Assembly: GCF_030440535.1 (NCBI RefSeq)
Contig: NZ_CP047117.1
Span: 1,915,953 to 1,979,952 of the forward strand
Reading direction: 5' to 3'
DNA length: 64,000 nucleotides
Source: Corynebacterium capitovis DSM 44611
GTDB lineage: Bacteria; Actinomycetota; Actinomycetes; Mycobacteriales; Mycobacteriaceae
Shown: one piece after another, positions 28,217 to 36,247 of the stretch
How positions within the stretch are numbered: position 1 is the stretch's first letter
Layout: each line of letters begins with the position of its first letter
Notes under the pieces: generated by a model
Told to the model about the DNA's origin: nothing
Database searches by the model: none
What the model saw: only the letters and a program-made list of their open reading frames with translations
Translations under genes and position numbers: made by a program

Positions 28217-28924
28217 ATGGACCTCGATGCCCTGTCCGACAGCGCGCAGAACTACCTGAAGTCGATTTACACATTCGGGGAGTGGCACACCGAGTCCATG
28301 ACGCCCTCCGCCCTGGCGGACTACCTCGGGCTGAGCCGGTCAACGGTTTCCGAGCACGTGCGCCGGCTCAGCAAACAGGGCCTAGTAGAGCACTCACGGC
28401 AAGGCGGGGTGGCGCTTACCCCGCTGGGCAGGGACCTTGCGGTGCGGATGGTGCGACGCCACCGCCTAATCGAGTCCTTTCTCAGCCACGCGCTCGGGTA
28501 TTCCTGGGAGGAGATTCACGACGATGCCGAGCGGCTCGAACACGGTGCCTCGGATTTGTTTCTTGGACGCATTGACGCCGCGCTCGGTTATCCGGAACGC
28601 GACCCCCATGGAGACCCCATTCCACGCTCAGACGGGACGATTCCCCCCACATCGGATGTCCCCCTCCTGTCATTGCCCGCGGGCGCGCAGTTTCGAGTCG
28701 CCCGCGTCCGCGACCGTCAGCCCGGGCTGTTGAACCACTTTGCCAACCTCGGCATCGTCCCCGGGGCCCGCGGGCAGGTAAACGACCGCGGCACCACTAC
28801 CCACGCCGTTAGCCTGAGCCTTGAGGACGCCCGCGAGGCCGTCCTTGCACATGACTCAGCACGCAGCGTCCTCGTGGTCCTCGTGCATGCAGCAGGGTTG
28901 GCACCCGGCACGCCCCTCACCTAG
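28217..28924 (+). CDS. DtxR/MntR-family metal-dependent regulator with Mn-type site
   Basis: 235 residues: winged helix (LGLSRSTVSEHVRRL), metal-binding/dimerisation domain and a C-terminal SH3-like FeoA domain (GTIPPTSDVPLL to the end). Aligned on DtxR, the Cys102 position is Glu105 here, and Glu108-His109 keep the core LEH. His82 and Glu86 fill the ancillary site, but Met10 is Asn12. Glu instead of Cys is the MntR-like choice, so Mn(II) is the best guess. ATG 28217 is the family start; the upstream frame to 28106 is not supported. It is followed at 56 bases by nrdI and by a promoter with dyad half-sites. Confidence 0.83.
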   Translation: MDLDALSDSAQNYLKSIYTFGEWHTESMTPSALADYLGLSRSTVSEHVRRLSKQGLVEHSRQGGVALTPLGRDLAVRMVRRHRLIESFLSHALGYSWEEIHDDAERLEHGASDLFLGRIDAALGYPERDPHGDPIPRSDGTIPPTSDVPLLSLPAGAQFRVARVRDRQPGLLNHFANLGIVPGARGQVNDRGTTTHAVSLSLEDAREAVLAHDSARSVLVVLVHAAGLAPGTPLT

Positions 28925-28956
28925 TATTCGTAGGTACGAACTAGATTATTCGTACC
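28898..28956 (+). promoter_or_regulatory. nrdI-nrdF promoter with overlapping TTCGTA/TACGAA operators
   Basis: TTGGCA (28898-28903) and TAGTAT (28922-28927), 18 bases apart, look like a promoter. Over and just beyond the -10 lies TTCGTA-GG-TACGAA (28927-28940), a perfect dyad. The same right half also pairs with a third half-site: GGTACGAA (28933-28940), 8 bases, TTCGTACC (28949-28956). Three alternating half-sites over a start region fit a repressor operator. It does not match the LexA, NrdR or iron-DtxR consensus that I know. Confidence 0.65.
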
Positions 28957-28980
28957 AGCGACTAGCGATTGGGAGGCAGC

Positions 28981-29388
28981 ATGTGTGCTGTTGTCTATTT
29001 CTCCTCGGTGTCTGAGAACACCCACAGGTTCGTCGCCAAGCTCGGGATGCACTCTTTCCGCATCCCCCTGCGGCCCGCGGACGAAGCGCTCCGCATGCAC
29101 GAGCCCTACGTGCTGATCGTGCCCACCTACGGTGGCGGCGCGCTTCGGCACGCCGTTCCGAAGCAAGTCATCCGCTTCCTCAACGACCCGCACAACCGCG
29201 AGCTGATGCGAGGCGTCATCTCCTCCGGCAACACGAACTTTGGATCCGCTTTTTGCACCGCCGGCCCGATCATCTCGCGCAAGTGCGGCGTGCCCGACCT
29301 TGCCCGATTTGAGCTCCTTGGCACCAAGGCGGATGTCGACAAGATCCGCCAGAAAATTCGTTTGAACCTGGAAGGGGTATCCCAATGA
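28981..29388 (+). CDS. nrdI: NrdI flavodoxin-like RNR activator
   Basis: 135 residues, flavodoxin-like, with [15 protein letters not shown] at the N-terminus as the FMN phosphate loop. It makes the oxidant used to activate the NrdF radical. It is preceded by GGGAGGC and overlaps nrdF by ATGA. nrdE and nrdH are not in this window, so nrdI here is paired only with nrdF. Because class Ie NrdF needs NrdI to form its DOPA radical, this pairing is functionally consistent with the QSK signature of the next gene. Confidence 0.95.
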   Translation: MCAVVYFSSVSENTHRFVAKLGMHSFRIPLRPADEALRMHEPYVLIVPTYGGGALRHAVPKQVIRFLNDPHNRELMRGVISSGNTNFGSAFCTAGPIISRKCGVPDLARFELLGTKADVDKIRQKIRLNLEGVSQ

Positions 29389-30404
29389 ACGGCGTGAGCT
29401 ACCACGACCGCAGCATCACTCCCCCGGAGTGGACAGGGGGAGTCGAGGGCGGGCAACTCCCACTGCGGCCCGTGAATTGGAACCTGATAGAAGACCCCAA
29501 AGACCTCGAAGTCTGGCATCGCCTGACCAGCAACTTTTGGCTCCCGGAAAAGGTCCCGCTTTCGAACGACCTGTCCGGGTGGGCGCAGCTCAGCGAGGCG
29601 GAGCAGACCCTGACAGTGCGCGTGTTCACCGGCTTGACGCTACTGGACACGGTGCAGGCAAGCGTGGGCGAAATCAGCCAAATCCCCGACGCCCGCACCG
29701 AGCACGAGCAGGCCGTCTACGCCAACATCGCGTTCATGCAGGCCGTGCACGCACGTAGCTACTCCTCGGTCTTTTCCACCCTGTGCTCGACCAAGGAGAT
29801 CACCGAAGCCTACGAGTGGGCCGTTTCTAACCCCCGCCTCCAGGTTCGCGCCACCCGGGTCATGGAGCACTACGTCGGCAACGACCCCCTCAAACGAAAA
29901 GTTGCCTCCACCCTGCTGTCCTCCTTGCTCCTTTATGCGGGTTTCTACCTGCCGCTACACTTCTCGGCGCGCGGCACGCTCATGAACACAGCCGACATGA
30001 TCCGCCTTATCCTGCGCGACAAGGCAGTCCACGGGTATTACTCCGGGTATAAGTTCCAGCGCGGGCTCGCCGCCCACCCCGAGCGCGCTGCCGAACTCGA
30101 GGACTTCACTTTTTCGCTTGTCCATGATCTCCTCCGCCTCGAATCCGAGTACTCTTCCGACTTGTACTCCGGCTTCAACCTCATCGACGGTGTCATGGCC
30201 TTCGTGTACTACAACGCCAACAAGGCCCTGATGAACCTCGGCTATCCCGCGCGCTACGAAGCCGAGGCCGAGGACGTCGAACCCGATATCCTGGCGGCGC
30301 TGACCCCCGACTCCTCCGAAACGCACGATTTCTTCTCGGGTTCGGGCTCCGCCTACGTTATCGGGAGCGCCGAAGCCACAGAGGACGCCGACTGGTCCTT
30401 CTAA
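29385..30404 (+). CDS. nrdF: Class I ribonucleotide reductase small subunit NrdF, QSK (class Ie, metal-free) variant
   Basis: 339 residues and full length. In ordinary NrdF the two metals are held by Asp67, Glu98, Glu158, Glu192, His101 and His195 (E. coli NrdF numbers). Here Asp88 (TLLDT), His122 (VHARSYS), the radical Tyr126 and His216 (VHGYY) remain, but Glu98 is Gln119 (FMQAVHA), Glu158 is Ser179 ([11 protein letters not shown]) and Glu192 is Lys213 (RDKAVHG). Gln/Ser/Lys at these exact places is the QSK signature of class Ie enzymes, which bind no metal and use a DOPA radical made by NrdI. The residues were confirmed on the DNA as CAG, TCC and AAG. The partner NrdE must be encoded elsewhere. 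Confidence 0.93.
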   Translation: MNGVSYHDRSITPPEWTGGVEGGQLPLRPVNWNLIEDPKDLEVWHRLTSNFWLPEKVPLSNDLSGWAQLSEAEQTLTVRVFTGLTLLDTVQASVGEISQIPDARTEHEQAVYANIAFMQAVHARSYSSVFSTLCSTKEITEAYEWAVSNPRLQVRATRVMEHYVGNDPLKRKVASTLLSSLLLYAGFYLPLHFSARGTLMNTADMIRLILRDKAVHGYYSGYKFQRGLAAHPERAAELEDFTFSLVHDLLRLESEYSSDLYSGFNLIDGVMAFVYYNANKALMNLGYPARYEAEAEDVEPDILAALTPDSSETHDFFSGSGSAYVIGSAEATEDADWSF

Positions 30405-30526
30405 ACCTGTCGCTCCACGGCGGTTAGCCAGGGGGCACGGTCAGCGTCGTCAAGCGGGTGGCCCGCAACGACGTGGAGGTGGGAACGGTGCTTCCCGTCA
30501 TAGCTGTAGATGGGCGCGTCTTCCAC
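30401..30526 (-). pseudogene. Gluconokinase (GntK) gene remnant
   Basis: The minus strand reads an open 41-residue stretch with AGHPLDDADRAPWLTAVE, the highly conserved substrate segment of gluconokinase, preceded by SHLHVV where intact enzymes read DDLHP and KM. The P-loop part and the C-terminal half are missing. It ends in TAG at the very end of nrdF. This is an internal scrap of a lost gntK, not a working gene. The identification rests on one motif. Confidence 0.55.
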
Positions 30527-30568
30527 TAGGCTGGCGCGCGCCAAGTACACAGAGAAAGCGAGCCCTCC

Positions 30569-31426
30569 ATGATGACCGTGACCTCCACCGACGGCGAGGA
30601 ACTAGCAGCCTTCACCCACGGCGATGCCGAAAAGACCCCGCTCGTGCTCCTGCACGGTTACCCAGATGATCACACCGTCTGGGAACGTGTTGTTCCGCTG
30701 CTGAGCGATGACTTCTACGTCGTTACGTACGATGCCCGAGGGGCAGGGGAGTCCGCCCACCCGGCATCGTTGAGTGCCTACAACCTAGAACAGCTCAGCG
30801 GAGACCTCCTCGCCGTCAGCGAGCAGGTTCTAGGAGGTCGCCCGTTTCACCTCGTCGGTCACGACTGGGGGTCCATTCAAAGCTGGGAATCCGCGACAGG
30901 CGCCCGCTTCGCGGGAAAGATCCTTTCCTTTACGACGATCTCTGGGCCAAGTCTGGATTCCGTTGCTAATGTCATTCGCAGGCGGATTTCACGGCCCCGG
31001 CAGCTGCTCAAGGTAGTCAAGCCCAATTGGTACGTCGGAGCTTTCCACATCCCGTTCCTGCCAGAGAAGTTCTGGGAATCCTACTCGGCCGAGAAGTGGC
31101 AACAGCGCGTGGCCAAGGAGGAGAGCGACCCGGATATTCCGATCAACCCGCGCGCGACTGACAACGGCGCCCACGGCATCAAGCTGTACCGGGCCAATTT
31201 TGTGCCACGCATTCTAAAGCCGCATCCGCGGAAGGCGATCTGCCCTGTCCAGGCGATTGCACCCGCCGGGGATTCCTTCGTCCACCCCGCGCTCGTTAAG
31301 GAAATGCGCCGGTGGGTGGATGACTTCACGCTGACACAGGTTCCGGGCGGTCACTGGGCCGCGTTGAGCCATCCCCGAGACCTCGCGGCGGCCATCTCCC
31401 GCTTTGCAACGGCGCACGGGGCTTAG
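30569..31426 (+). CDS. Alpha/beta hydrolase, epoxide-hydrolase/dehalogenase type
   Basis: 285 residues. HGYPDD gives the oxyanion HGxP motif. VGHDWGS carries an Asp nucleophile, typical of epoxide hydrolases and haloalkane dehalogenases rather than Ser esterases. The catalytic His is in GGHWAALSHP. A cap region with many aromatic residues lies between about 130 and 210. It appears to be a single-gene unit, convergent with the DUF5129 gene (their ends overlap by four bases). Substrate unknown. Confidence 0.82.
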   Translation: MMTVTSTDGEELAAFTHGDAEKTPLVLLHGYPDDHTVWERVVPLLSDDFYVVTYDARGAGESAHPASLSAYNLEQLSGDLLAVSEQVLGGRPFHLVGHDWGSIQSWESATGARFAGKILSFTTISGPSLDSVANVIRRRISRPRQLLKVVKPNWYVGAFHIPFLPEKFWESYSAEKWQQRVAKEESDPDIPINPRATDNGAHGIKLYRANFVPRILKPHPRKAICPVQAIAPAGDSFVHPALVKEMRRWVDDFTLTQVPGGHWAALSHPRDLAAAISRFATAHGA

Positions 31427-32850
31427 TAGGAGCTTGACCCTCCCGCGCCGGAGAACCCGGAGCTGAACGAGGTGTTGGTTCCTCCAGAGCTGGCCGCCTG
31501 CGCCGCCTCCACGTTGGACGTGTGCCAGCTGTTCAGCACGACAAAGGGCACGACGTCGGGGTAGAAGTAGGTCGATTCGTACAGTGCCGGCCGTTGGAGT
31601 TTCGTCTCCTCCTTCACGTCGCTGAACTCGTGCTTCTTCACTGCGTCGAGGGTGATGCGGTAGTCAGCCAGCACGCGGACGAAATCGTCCATGAACGTCG
31701 GGCTTTCCGGGCTGCGGTCGAGCCGGTCAAGCCGCTCGCGCACCGACTCCAGTTCGCCCCGCAACGCGCTGTCCTTTACTGTCACGATCGCTTCTTGCAC
31801 GTCGGCGCGGAGATCAGCGATTCCTGACCGGCGGGCAGCCGCGTCACCATTTTCCACGCCGAACAGTCGATTGACGTTGTCTTCCGCGGTGGAGGTGTGG
31901 CGGACAGTCGTGGCGGCGTCGGCAAGCAGGGCGTGGTTGTGCCACACCTCTTTGTCGTCGCTCATGTTGATCGACCCGATCCCGCTGGCACCAGAGACGG
32001 TCTCGTGGAGGCCGAGGAAGCGGTCGCGCACCTCGGCCCATTGCTTGCGTAACTCCGCGTCGGCGAAGGCGGACGTGAGGGAGTGGGCACGCACGTCGAT
32101 CCCGTCTAGACGTCCCGCCAGCTCTGCGTATTCGCGCGTGACCAGCTCGTAGTCCTCGCGCGCCTGGGCGATTTCCCGCGCTCGCTTGTTCCGCCGGGCC
32201 ACCAGCAGGCTGCCAGCCCCTGCAGCGACCGCGCCGGTCAAGCCCCCGGTACCCAGGATGCTGGCCGTGCGCTCACCCGTCGCGTTGTCGTAGTTATACT
32301 CCGCCAGCTCCTCGGGGTCGGTGGCCTTTCGCGCGGCGGCAAAGAGGGCCGCGGGGAGGTTGTTGTCGCGCATGCCGGGCTTCATGGCGTCGTTCACCTC
32401 TTCGAGACGCTCACCCTCCCTCAGGTGGATCTGGTCGGCGACGTCTTCACCCGCGAAGGCGAACACCTTGCGTTGATCGGTTCCTGCACCGAGGATCAAC
32501 ACGCCGTCGCTGAACTTGTCCTCTCCGATTTCCTCGGGCCGGTTGGCACGGAGGAACTCTTCCACAGAGTCGTTAACGTTGTCGCGCGTCGACCCCAGAA
32601 CGAGGTAGTGGACGGTGCGGACCGTGTTTGGGACGGTGAGCCGGGTAGCGTCGGCAAGCACGCGCTGCTCCTCCTCGGAGGAAAGGACGTCGTTGGGGTC
32701 ATCGAGTACAACGTTGGGCGCGGCTGTCGTGGCCACCGTGTAATCGGACTGAATGGGCGGGTCCTGGGAGAGGGCGACGGCGCCGCCCGCGCCAAGCGCT
32801 AGAAGGCCGGAGAGTGCTGCAACGGAAGCAATCTGAGCGAGTGAAGGCAT
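31423..32850 (-). CDS. DUF5129-type secreted/membrane protein
   Basis: 475 residues from ATG 32850 with GGTGGAG before it; the extension to 32928 would run through a parS site. A signal-type hydrophobic stretch (IASVAALSGLLALGAGGAVAL) is followed by a TPM-like extracellular domain (DDPNDVLSSEEEQRVLADAT onward), a central hydrophobic segment (about residues 195-215), a long predicted helical part, and a Gly/Ser-rich tail ending GGSSSY. This matches corynebacterial DUF5129 proteins; the function is unknown. Confidence 0.7.
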   Translation of the reverse strand: MPSLAQIASVAALSGLLALGAGGAVALSQDPPIQSDYTVATTAAPNVVLDDPNDVLSSEEEQRVLADATRLTVPNTVRTVHYLVLGSTRDNVNDSVEEFLRANRPEEIGEDKFSDGVLILGAGTDQRKVFAFAGEDVADQIHLREGERLEEVNDAMKPGMRDNNLPAALFAAARKATDPEELAEYNYDNATGERTASILGTGGLTGAVAAGAGSLLVARRNKRAREIAQAREDYELVTREYAELAGRLDGIDVRAHSLTSAFADAELRKQWAEVRDRFLGLHETVSGASGIGSINMSDDKEVWHNHALLADAATTVRHTSTAEDNVNRLFGVENGDAAARRSGIADLRADVQEAIVTVKDSALRGELESVRERLDRLDRSPESPTFMDDFVRVLADYRITLDAVKKHEFSDVKEETKLQRPALYESTYFYPDVVPFVVLNSWHTSNVEAAQAASSGGTNTSFSSGFSGAGGSSSY

Positions 32851-32875
32851 AGCTCCACCGTAACGACTCCGGCAA

Positions 32876-32891
32876 TGTTTCACGTGAAACA
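32876..32891. other. parS: parS site 2
   Basis: Exact TGTTTCACGTGAAACA in the short divergent gap between the DUF5129 gene and the ABC ATPase gene. About 31 kb from dnaA. Confidence 0.94.
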
Positions 32892-32974
32892 CGGGTTTCC
32901 GCTGGTAGGTTGAGGGGGTCCCACCCACCCCTCACTACGGATCGTTCGGCACGTTCCTGCCGATGGAGGCTTTC

Positions 32975-34096
32975 ATGGCAACAGTTACGTTTGATCATGC
33001 CACGCGCGTGTACCCCGGGTCGGATTCTCCGAGCGTCGACAAGCTCGACCTGCATATCGCGGACGGTGAGTTCCTCGTCCTCGTCGGGCCCTCCGGCTCG
33101 GGCAAGTCGACCGCCCTGCGGATGCTTGCCGGGCTGGAGGAGACGAACGAAGGTCGAATCCTGATCGGGGAGCGCGACGTCACGAACGCGGAGCCGAAGG
33201 AGCGCGACATCGCCATGGTGTTCCAGAACTACGCGCTCTACCCGCACATGTCCGTCCGCGAGAACATGGGCTTCGCGCTCAAGCTCGCCGGGATGAGCAA
33301 GACGGAGATCAACGAGAAGGTGGAGGAGGCCGCGCGCACCCTCGACCTCACCGAATACCTCGACCGGAAACCGAAGGCGCTCTCCGGCGGGCAGCGCCAG
33401 CGCGTCGCGATGGGCCGCGCGATCGTGCGCAACCCGCAGGTCTTCCTCATGGACGAGCCCTTGTCCAACCTCGATGCAAAGCTGCGCGTGCAGACGCGCA
33501 CACAGATCGCCAGCCTGCAGCGCCGCATGGGCGTGACCACGCTCTACGTCACCCACGACCAAACGGAAGCGCTGACCATGGGCGACCGCATCGCGGTGCT
33601 CAACTTCGGCAAGCTCCAACAGGTGGGCACGCCCCGCGAGCTCTACGACACCCCCCGCAACGTCTTCGTCGCCGGATTCATTGGCTCACCCGCCATGAAC
33701 ATCGCCACTTTTACTATCGACGGCTCCACCGCCCGGCTCGGCACCGCCGCGATTCCGCTGTCGCCCGACCTAGTATCGCGCGCCGGCGGGAACGAAATCA
33801 TTCTCGGTTTCCGGCCCGAGTCCCTCCGCATCGTCACCGGGGGTGCCGACCACTCGATCCCCGTCGAGGTCGAATTCGTGGAGGAGCTTGGTTCCGATTC
33901 CTACATCTACGGCCAGCTCGCCGGCGGGGGATGGGTCCCCGAGGGCGCCATAGACAACAGCACGGACAACAGCACCGACAACATTGTGGTCCGTACGCCC
34001 CCTCGCCCCAACGTCCAGCCCGGTGACATCATCGACGTGCAAATTGTCGACGGCGGGTTGCACGCGTTCTCGGCAAGGACGCGCGAGCGGCTCTAG
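32975..34096 (+). CDS. ABC transporter ATP-binding protein, MsmK/UgpC type
   Basis: 373 residues. Walker A GPSGSGKST, Q-loop FQNYALYP, signature LSGGQRQR, Walker B VFLMDEP and H-loop YVTHDQ are all present, followed by a C-terminal OB-fold (TOBE-like) region from about 240. This is the shared ATPase of sugar ABC importers (trehalose, maltose, glycerol-3-phosphate types). ATG 32975 is chosen over 32963 because TGGAGG lies right before it. No permease or binding protein is adjacent, so it probably serves importers elsewhere. An NSTDNSTDN repeat near residue 330 is unusual. Confidence 0.9.
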   Translation: MATVTFDHATRVYPGSDSPSVDKLDLHIADGEFLVLVGPSGSGKSTALRMLAGLEETNEGRILIGERDVTNAEPKERDIAMVFQNYALYPHMSVRENMGFALKLAGMSKTEINEKVEEAARTLDLTEYLDRKPKALSGGQRQRVAMGRAIVRNPQVFLMDEPLSNLDAKLRVQTRTQIASLQRRMGVTTLYVTHDQTEALTMGDRIAVLNFGKLQQVGTPRELYDTPRNVFVAGFIGSPAMNIATFTIDGSTARLGTAAIPLSPDLVSRAGGNEIILGFRPESLRIVTGGADHSIPVEVEFVEELGSDSYIYGQLAGGGWVPEGAIDNSTDNSTDNIVVRTPPRPNVQPGDIIDVQIVDGGLHAFSARTRERL

Positions 34097-34116
34097 ATAC
34101 CCACCACGAAAGCGCA

Positions 34117-34151
34117 AAGCGCCCCCGGCCACTTCTGACCGCGGGGCGCTT
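34117..34151. terminator. Bidirectional terminator hairpin
   Basis: AAGCGCCCC (34117-34125) and GGGGCGCTT (34143-34151) pair perfectly, between the convergent ABC ATPase and symporter genes. The A/T ends flank the stem, fitting a terminator acting for both. Confidence 0.7.
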
Positions 34152-34174
34152 CTACCGTTCTCGACGTGGGTTGA

Positions 34175-35398
34175 CTAGGCCGCGGGTGCGTCGTCAAGCT
34201 CCTTGCTCTTCTTGAGCTCGTGGCCCTCAATGGACCCGGCCGCGAATCGGTTGACCACGAGGGCGATTGCGCCGTCACCCGTCACGTTGGCGGCGGTGCC
34301 GAAGGAGTCGATGAGGATGTACGCCGCGATCATGAGGGAGATCATGGAGTCGTCGAAACCGAGGTTCGCCTGAAGCAGGCTGACCGCGGCCATGATCGCA
34401 CCGCCGGGCACACCCGGGGCCGCGACCATCATGATGCCGAGCAGCAGGATGAAGCCCAGGATGTGACCCGCGCTGATGGGCAGGTCTGCCATGAAAACGA
34501 CGGCCAAGGCGTAGAGCGTGATCTTCATCATCGAGCCGGACAGGTGGATCGTCGCGCAGAGGGGGACAACGAAGCCGGCTACGTTCTCATCGACGTCGTT
34601 CTTCAGCGTCGACTCGTAGGTCACCGGGATCGTGGCTGCGGAGGACGACGTGCCGAGCGCGGTGAAGTAGGCCGGGAGCATGTTCTTCAGGGCGACGAAC
34701 GGGTTTCGGCCGGCAACGGCACCGGCGACGATGTACTGCAGGAGGACCAGCACCATCGTCATCACAACCGCGAGGATAAGAACGCGGCCGAACGCGGAGA
34801 GGGTAGAGCCGAGGTTGTCGTTCATCCCGAGGTTGAGGAAGGTGCCGAAGATGAAGATTGGCAGCAGCGGAATGACGAAGACCGTGACGGCCTTCATCAC
34901 GACCTGTTCGAACTCCGAGAAGAAGTGGAACATCGTGTTCGACTTCACCGCGGTCATTCCCAAGCCGACCACGAAGGCGAGGAGGAGCCCCGCCATCACG
35001 GGGAAGGGCGCGGGCATCTCTACCTCGAAGTAAGCGCTGAGCCCACCCGCGTCGGGGTCATCGACGTTGGTGACCAAGGAGTGGCCCGCCAACAGGGTGG
35101 GGTAGACAACCGAGGCCAGCGCCCACGCAAGAGCACCGGACACGATGGTGGAGCCGTAGGCGATACCCGCCGTGACACCAAGCCACTTCCCGGCGCCGCG
35201 GCCCAACCCCGCGATGGCGGGGGTAATGAGGGCGAAGATGAGGACGGGGACGAAGAAGCCGAGGAAGTTGGAAAACAGCCCGTTGAACGTAACGAAGACA
35301 CGAGCGAGCCACTCGGGGAAGAAAAAGCCGCACAGGATGCCGAGCACAATGGCTACGACAATCCGAAACAGCAGCGAAGAGAAGATTCGTGATGCCAT
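34175..35398 (-). CDS. Dicarboxylate/amino-acid:cation symporter (DAACS family)
   Basis: 407 residues with about eight membrane segments and two re-entrant loops. The Ser-rich hairpin ALGTSSSAATIPVTYESTL and the hydrophobic LSGSMMKITLYALAVVFMADL segment are typical of GltP/DctA/SstT transporters. It takes up C4-dicarboxylates or acidic and neutral amino acids with Na+ or H+. There is no nearby regulator. The exact substrate is not readable. Confidence 0.87.
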   Translation of the reverse strand: MASRIFSSLLFRIVVAIVLGILCGFFFPEWLARVFVTFNGLFSNFLGFFVPVLIFALITPAIAGLGRGAGKWLGVTAGIAYGSTIVSGALAWALASVVYPTLLAGHSLVTNVDDPDAGGLSAYFEVEMPAPFPVMAGLLLAFVVGLGMTAVKSNTMFHFFSEFEQVVMKAVTVFVIPLLPIFIFGTFLNLGMNDNLGSTLSAFGRVLILAVVMTMVLVLLQYIVAGAVAGRNPFVALKNMLPAYFTALGTSSSAATIPVTYESTLKNDVDENVAGFVVPLCATIHLSGSMMKITLYALAVVFMADLPISAGHILGFILLLGIMMVAAPGVPGGAIMAAVSLLQANLGFDDSMISLMIAAYILIDSFGTAANVTGDGAIALVVNRFAAGSIEGHELKKSKELDDAPAA

Positions 35399-35563
35399 GT
35401 GACGCCTTTCCGCTAGGGGTTACGGGGTACGGTCAAGGCGCACCGAACAGGGGCCTTTGCTGCATTATTGTCCCTGGCGGTCCGGCACCGGGAGCGAATG
35501 GGGCTGTGAATCGCGTGGTGTGGGGCGGTTCGCGGCTTGATCCGCGGCGGATAAGCTAGGTGC

Positions 35564-36016
35564 ATGAGTGCAGCCAATCTCGCCGTCGGAATCCTTTTCG
35601 TTGTCTTCGCGCTCGTCGCGGTCATTCCGGGGCTCCTCGCCACCGCCGGGAAGCTGCCCGGTAACTCCTTCATCGGCCTGCGGGTGCCGGAAGTGAGGAA
35701 AGATAGGTCCACGTGGGACCAGGCGCACCGGGTGGCCGGCCCCTTATGGATCTTTGCGGGGGTCGCCCTCGGCTTCGCGTCCGCGTTCGCATTCATGGCT
35801 TCCGGAGCCCTGTGGATCATCCCGGTTGTCTTCACGGCCGCAGCCGTCGTCGCCCTCTCCGCCGCCGGGAACCTCGGGGCGCGCGCCGCAGCTCTTGTCG
35901 ACGCTTCCTCCGCGGAGACCGCCACCGAGCCTTCCCCGGAACCCGCTTCCGAAGCACCGCAGGTCAACCTTGACGCGCTGCGCAAAGCTGCCGGGAAAGC
36001 GGACGATCGCAACTGA
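35564..36016 (+). CDS. SdpI-family membrane protein
   Basis: 150 residues. The SdpI core is visible: GNSFIGLRVPEVRKDRSTW followed by QAHRVAG (the N-x-x-GxR...W...H pattern). Three hydrophobic segments are predicted (about 5-28, 64-85 and 88-110), then an acidic Pro-rich tail. SdpI gives immunity to the SdpC toxin in Bacillus; here the function is unknown. It starts at ATG 35564, and parS site 3 overlaps the end of the next gap. Confidence 0.7.
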   Translation: MSAANLAVGILFVVFALVAVIPGLLATAGKLPGNSFIGLRVPEVRKDRSTWDQAHRVAGPLWIFAGVALGFASAFAFMASGALWIIPVVFTAAAVVALSAAGNLGARAAALVDASSAETATEPSPEPASEAPQVNLDALRKAAGKADDRN

Positions 36017-36032
36017 TGTTTCACGTGAAACA
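36017..36032. other. parS: parS site 3
   Basis: Exact TGTTTCACGTGAAACA starting one base after the SdpI-family stop and ending 11 bases before the trp -35 element. ParB spreading from it could affect the trp promoter, but that is speculative. About 28 kb from dnaA. Confidence 0.94.
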
Positions 36033-36043
36033 GTGCAAAACGC

Positions 36044-36072
36044 TTGCGGGCCCCACCCGTGCCCGCTAAGGT
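36044..36072 (+). promoter_or_regulatory. trp operon promoter
   Basis: TTGCGG (36044-36049), 17 bases, TAAGGT (36067-36072) fits a housekeeping promoter of corynebacteria. Expected start is about 36078-36080, at or just before the trpL GTG. Confidence 0.75.
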
Positions 36073-36079
36073 ATTCCTC

Positions 36080-36136
36080 GTGACTTCAGCAACTCTCACA
36101 CTCGCTGAGAACCCCCAGTGGTGGTGGCGCGCGTAA
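36080..36136 (+). CDS. trpL: trp leader peptide TrpL
   Basis: An 18-residue peptide MTSATLTLAENPQWWWRA, GTG start, with three Trp codons in a row at 36119-36127. It is the sensor of tryptophan attenuation. There is no ribosome site and almost no room between the predicted transcript start and the GTG, so it may be translated from a leaderless message. Confidence 0.9.
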   Translation: MTSATLTLAENPQWWWRA

Positions 36137-36164
36137 ACGGCGTGCCCCCACTGAAGAAAATTGG

Positions 36165-36202
36165 CCCGCCGGCTTGAACCGTCAAGCGCCGCGGGTCTTT
36201 TT
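36165..36202 (+). terminator. trp attenuator terminator
   Basis: CCCGCCGGCTTGA and TCAAGCGCCGCGGG pair with small mismatches, followed by TCTTTTT (36196-36202). It lies between trpL and trpE. Ribosome stalling at the Trp codons would favour an alternative pairing upstream and let transcription pass. Confidence 0.85.
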
Positions 36203-36247
36203 GTTCCCCGTACCCTCGGTGCAGATACACACCCGAAGGACGTACGA

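Noticed and set aside
29385..30404. nrdF as a pseudogene or sequencing error because metal ligands are missing
   Set aside because: The frame is full length, the radical Tyr and both His are kept, and the three changes match exactly the known QSK set.
32699..33619. 306-residue minus-strand frame
   Set aside because: Antisense to the ABC ATPase gene, which has all family motifs.
34220..35392. 390-residue plus-strand frame
   Set aside because: Antisense shadow of the symporter gene, with extreme Asp/Glu/Arg/His composition.
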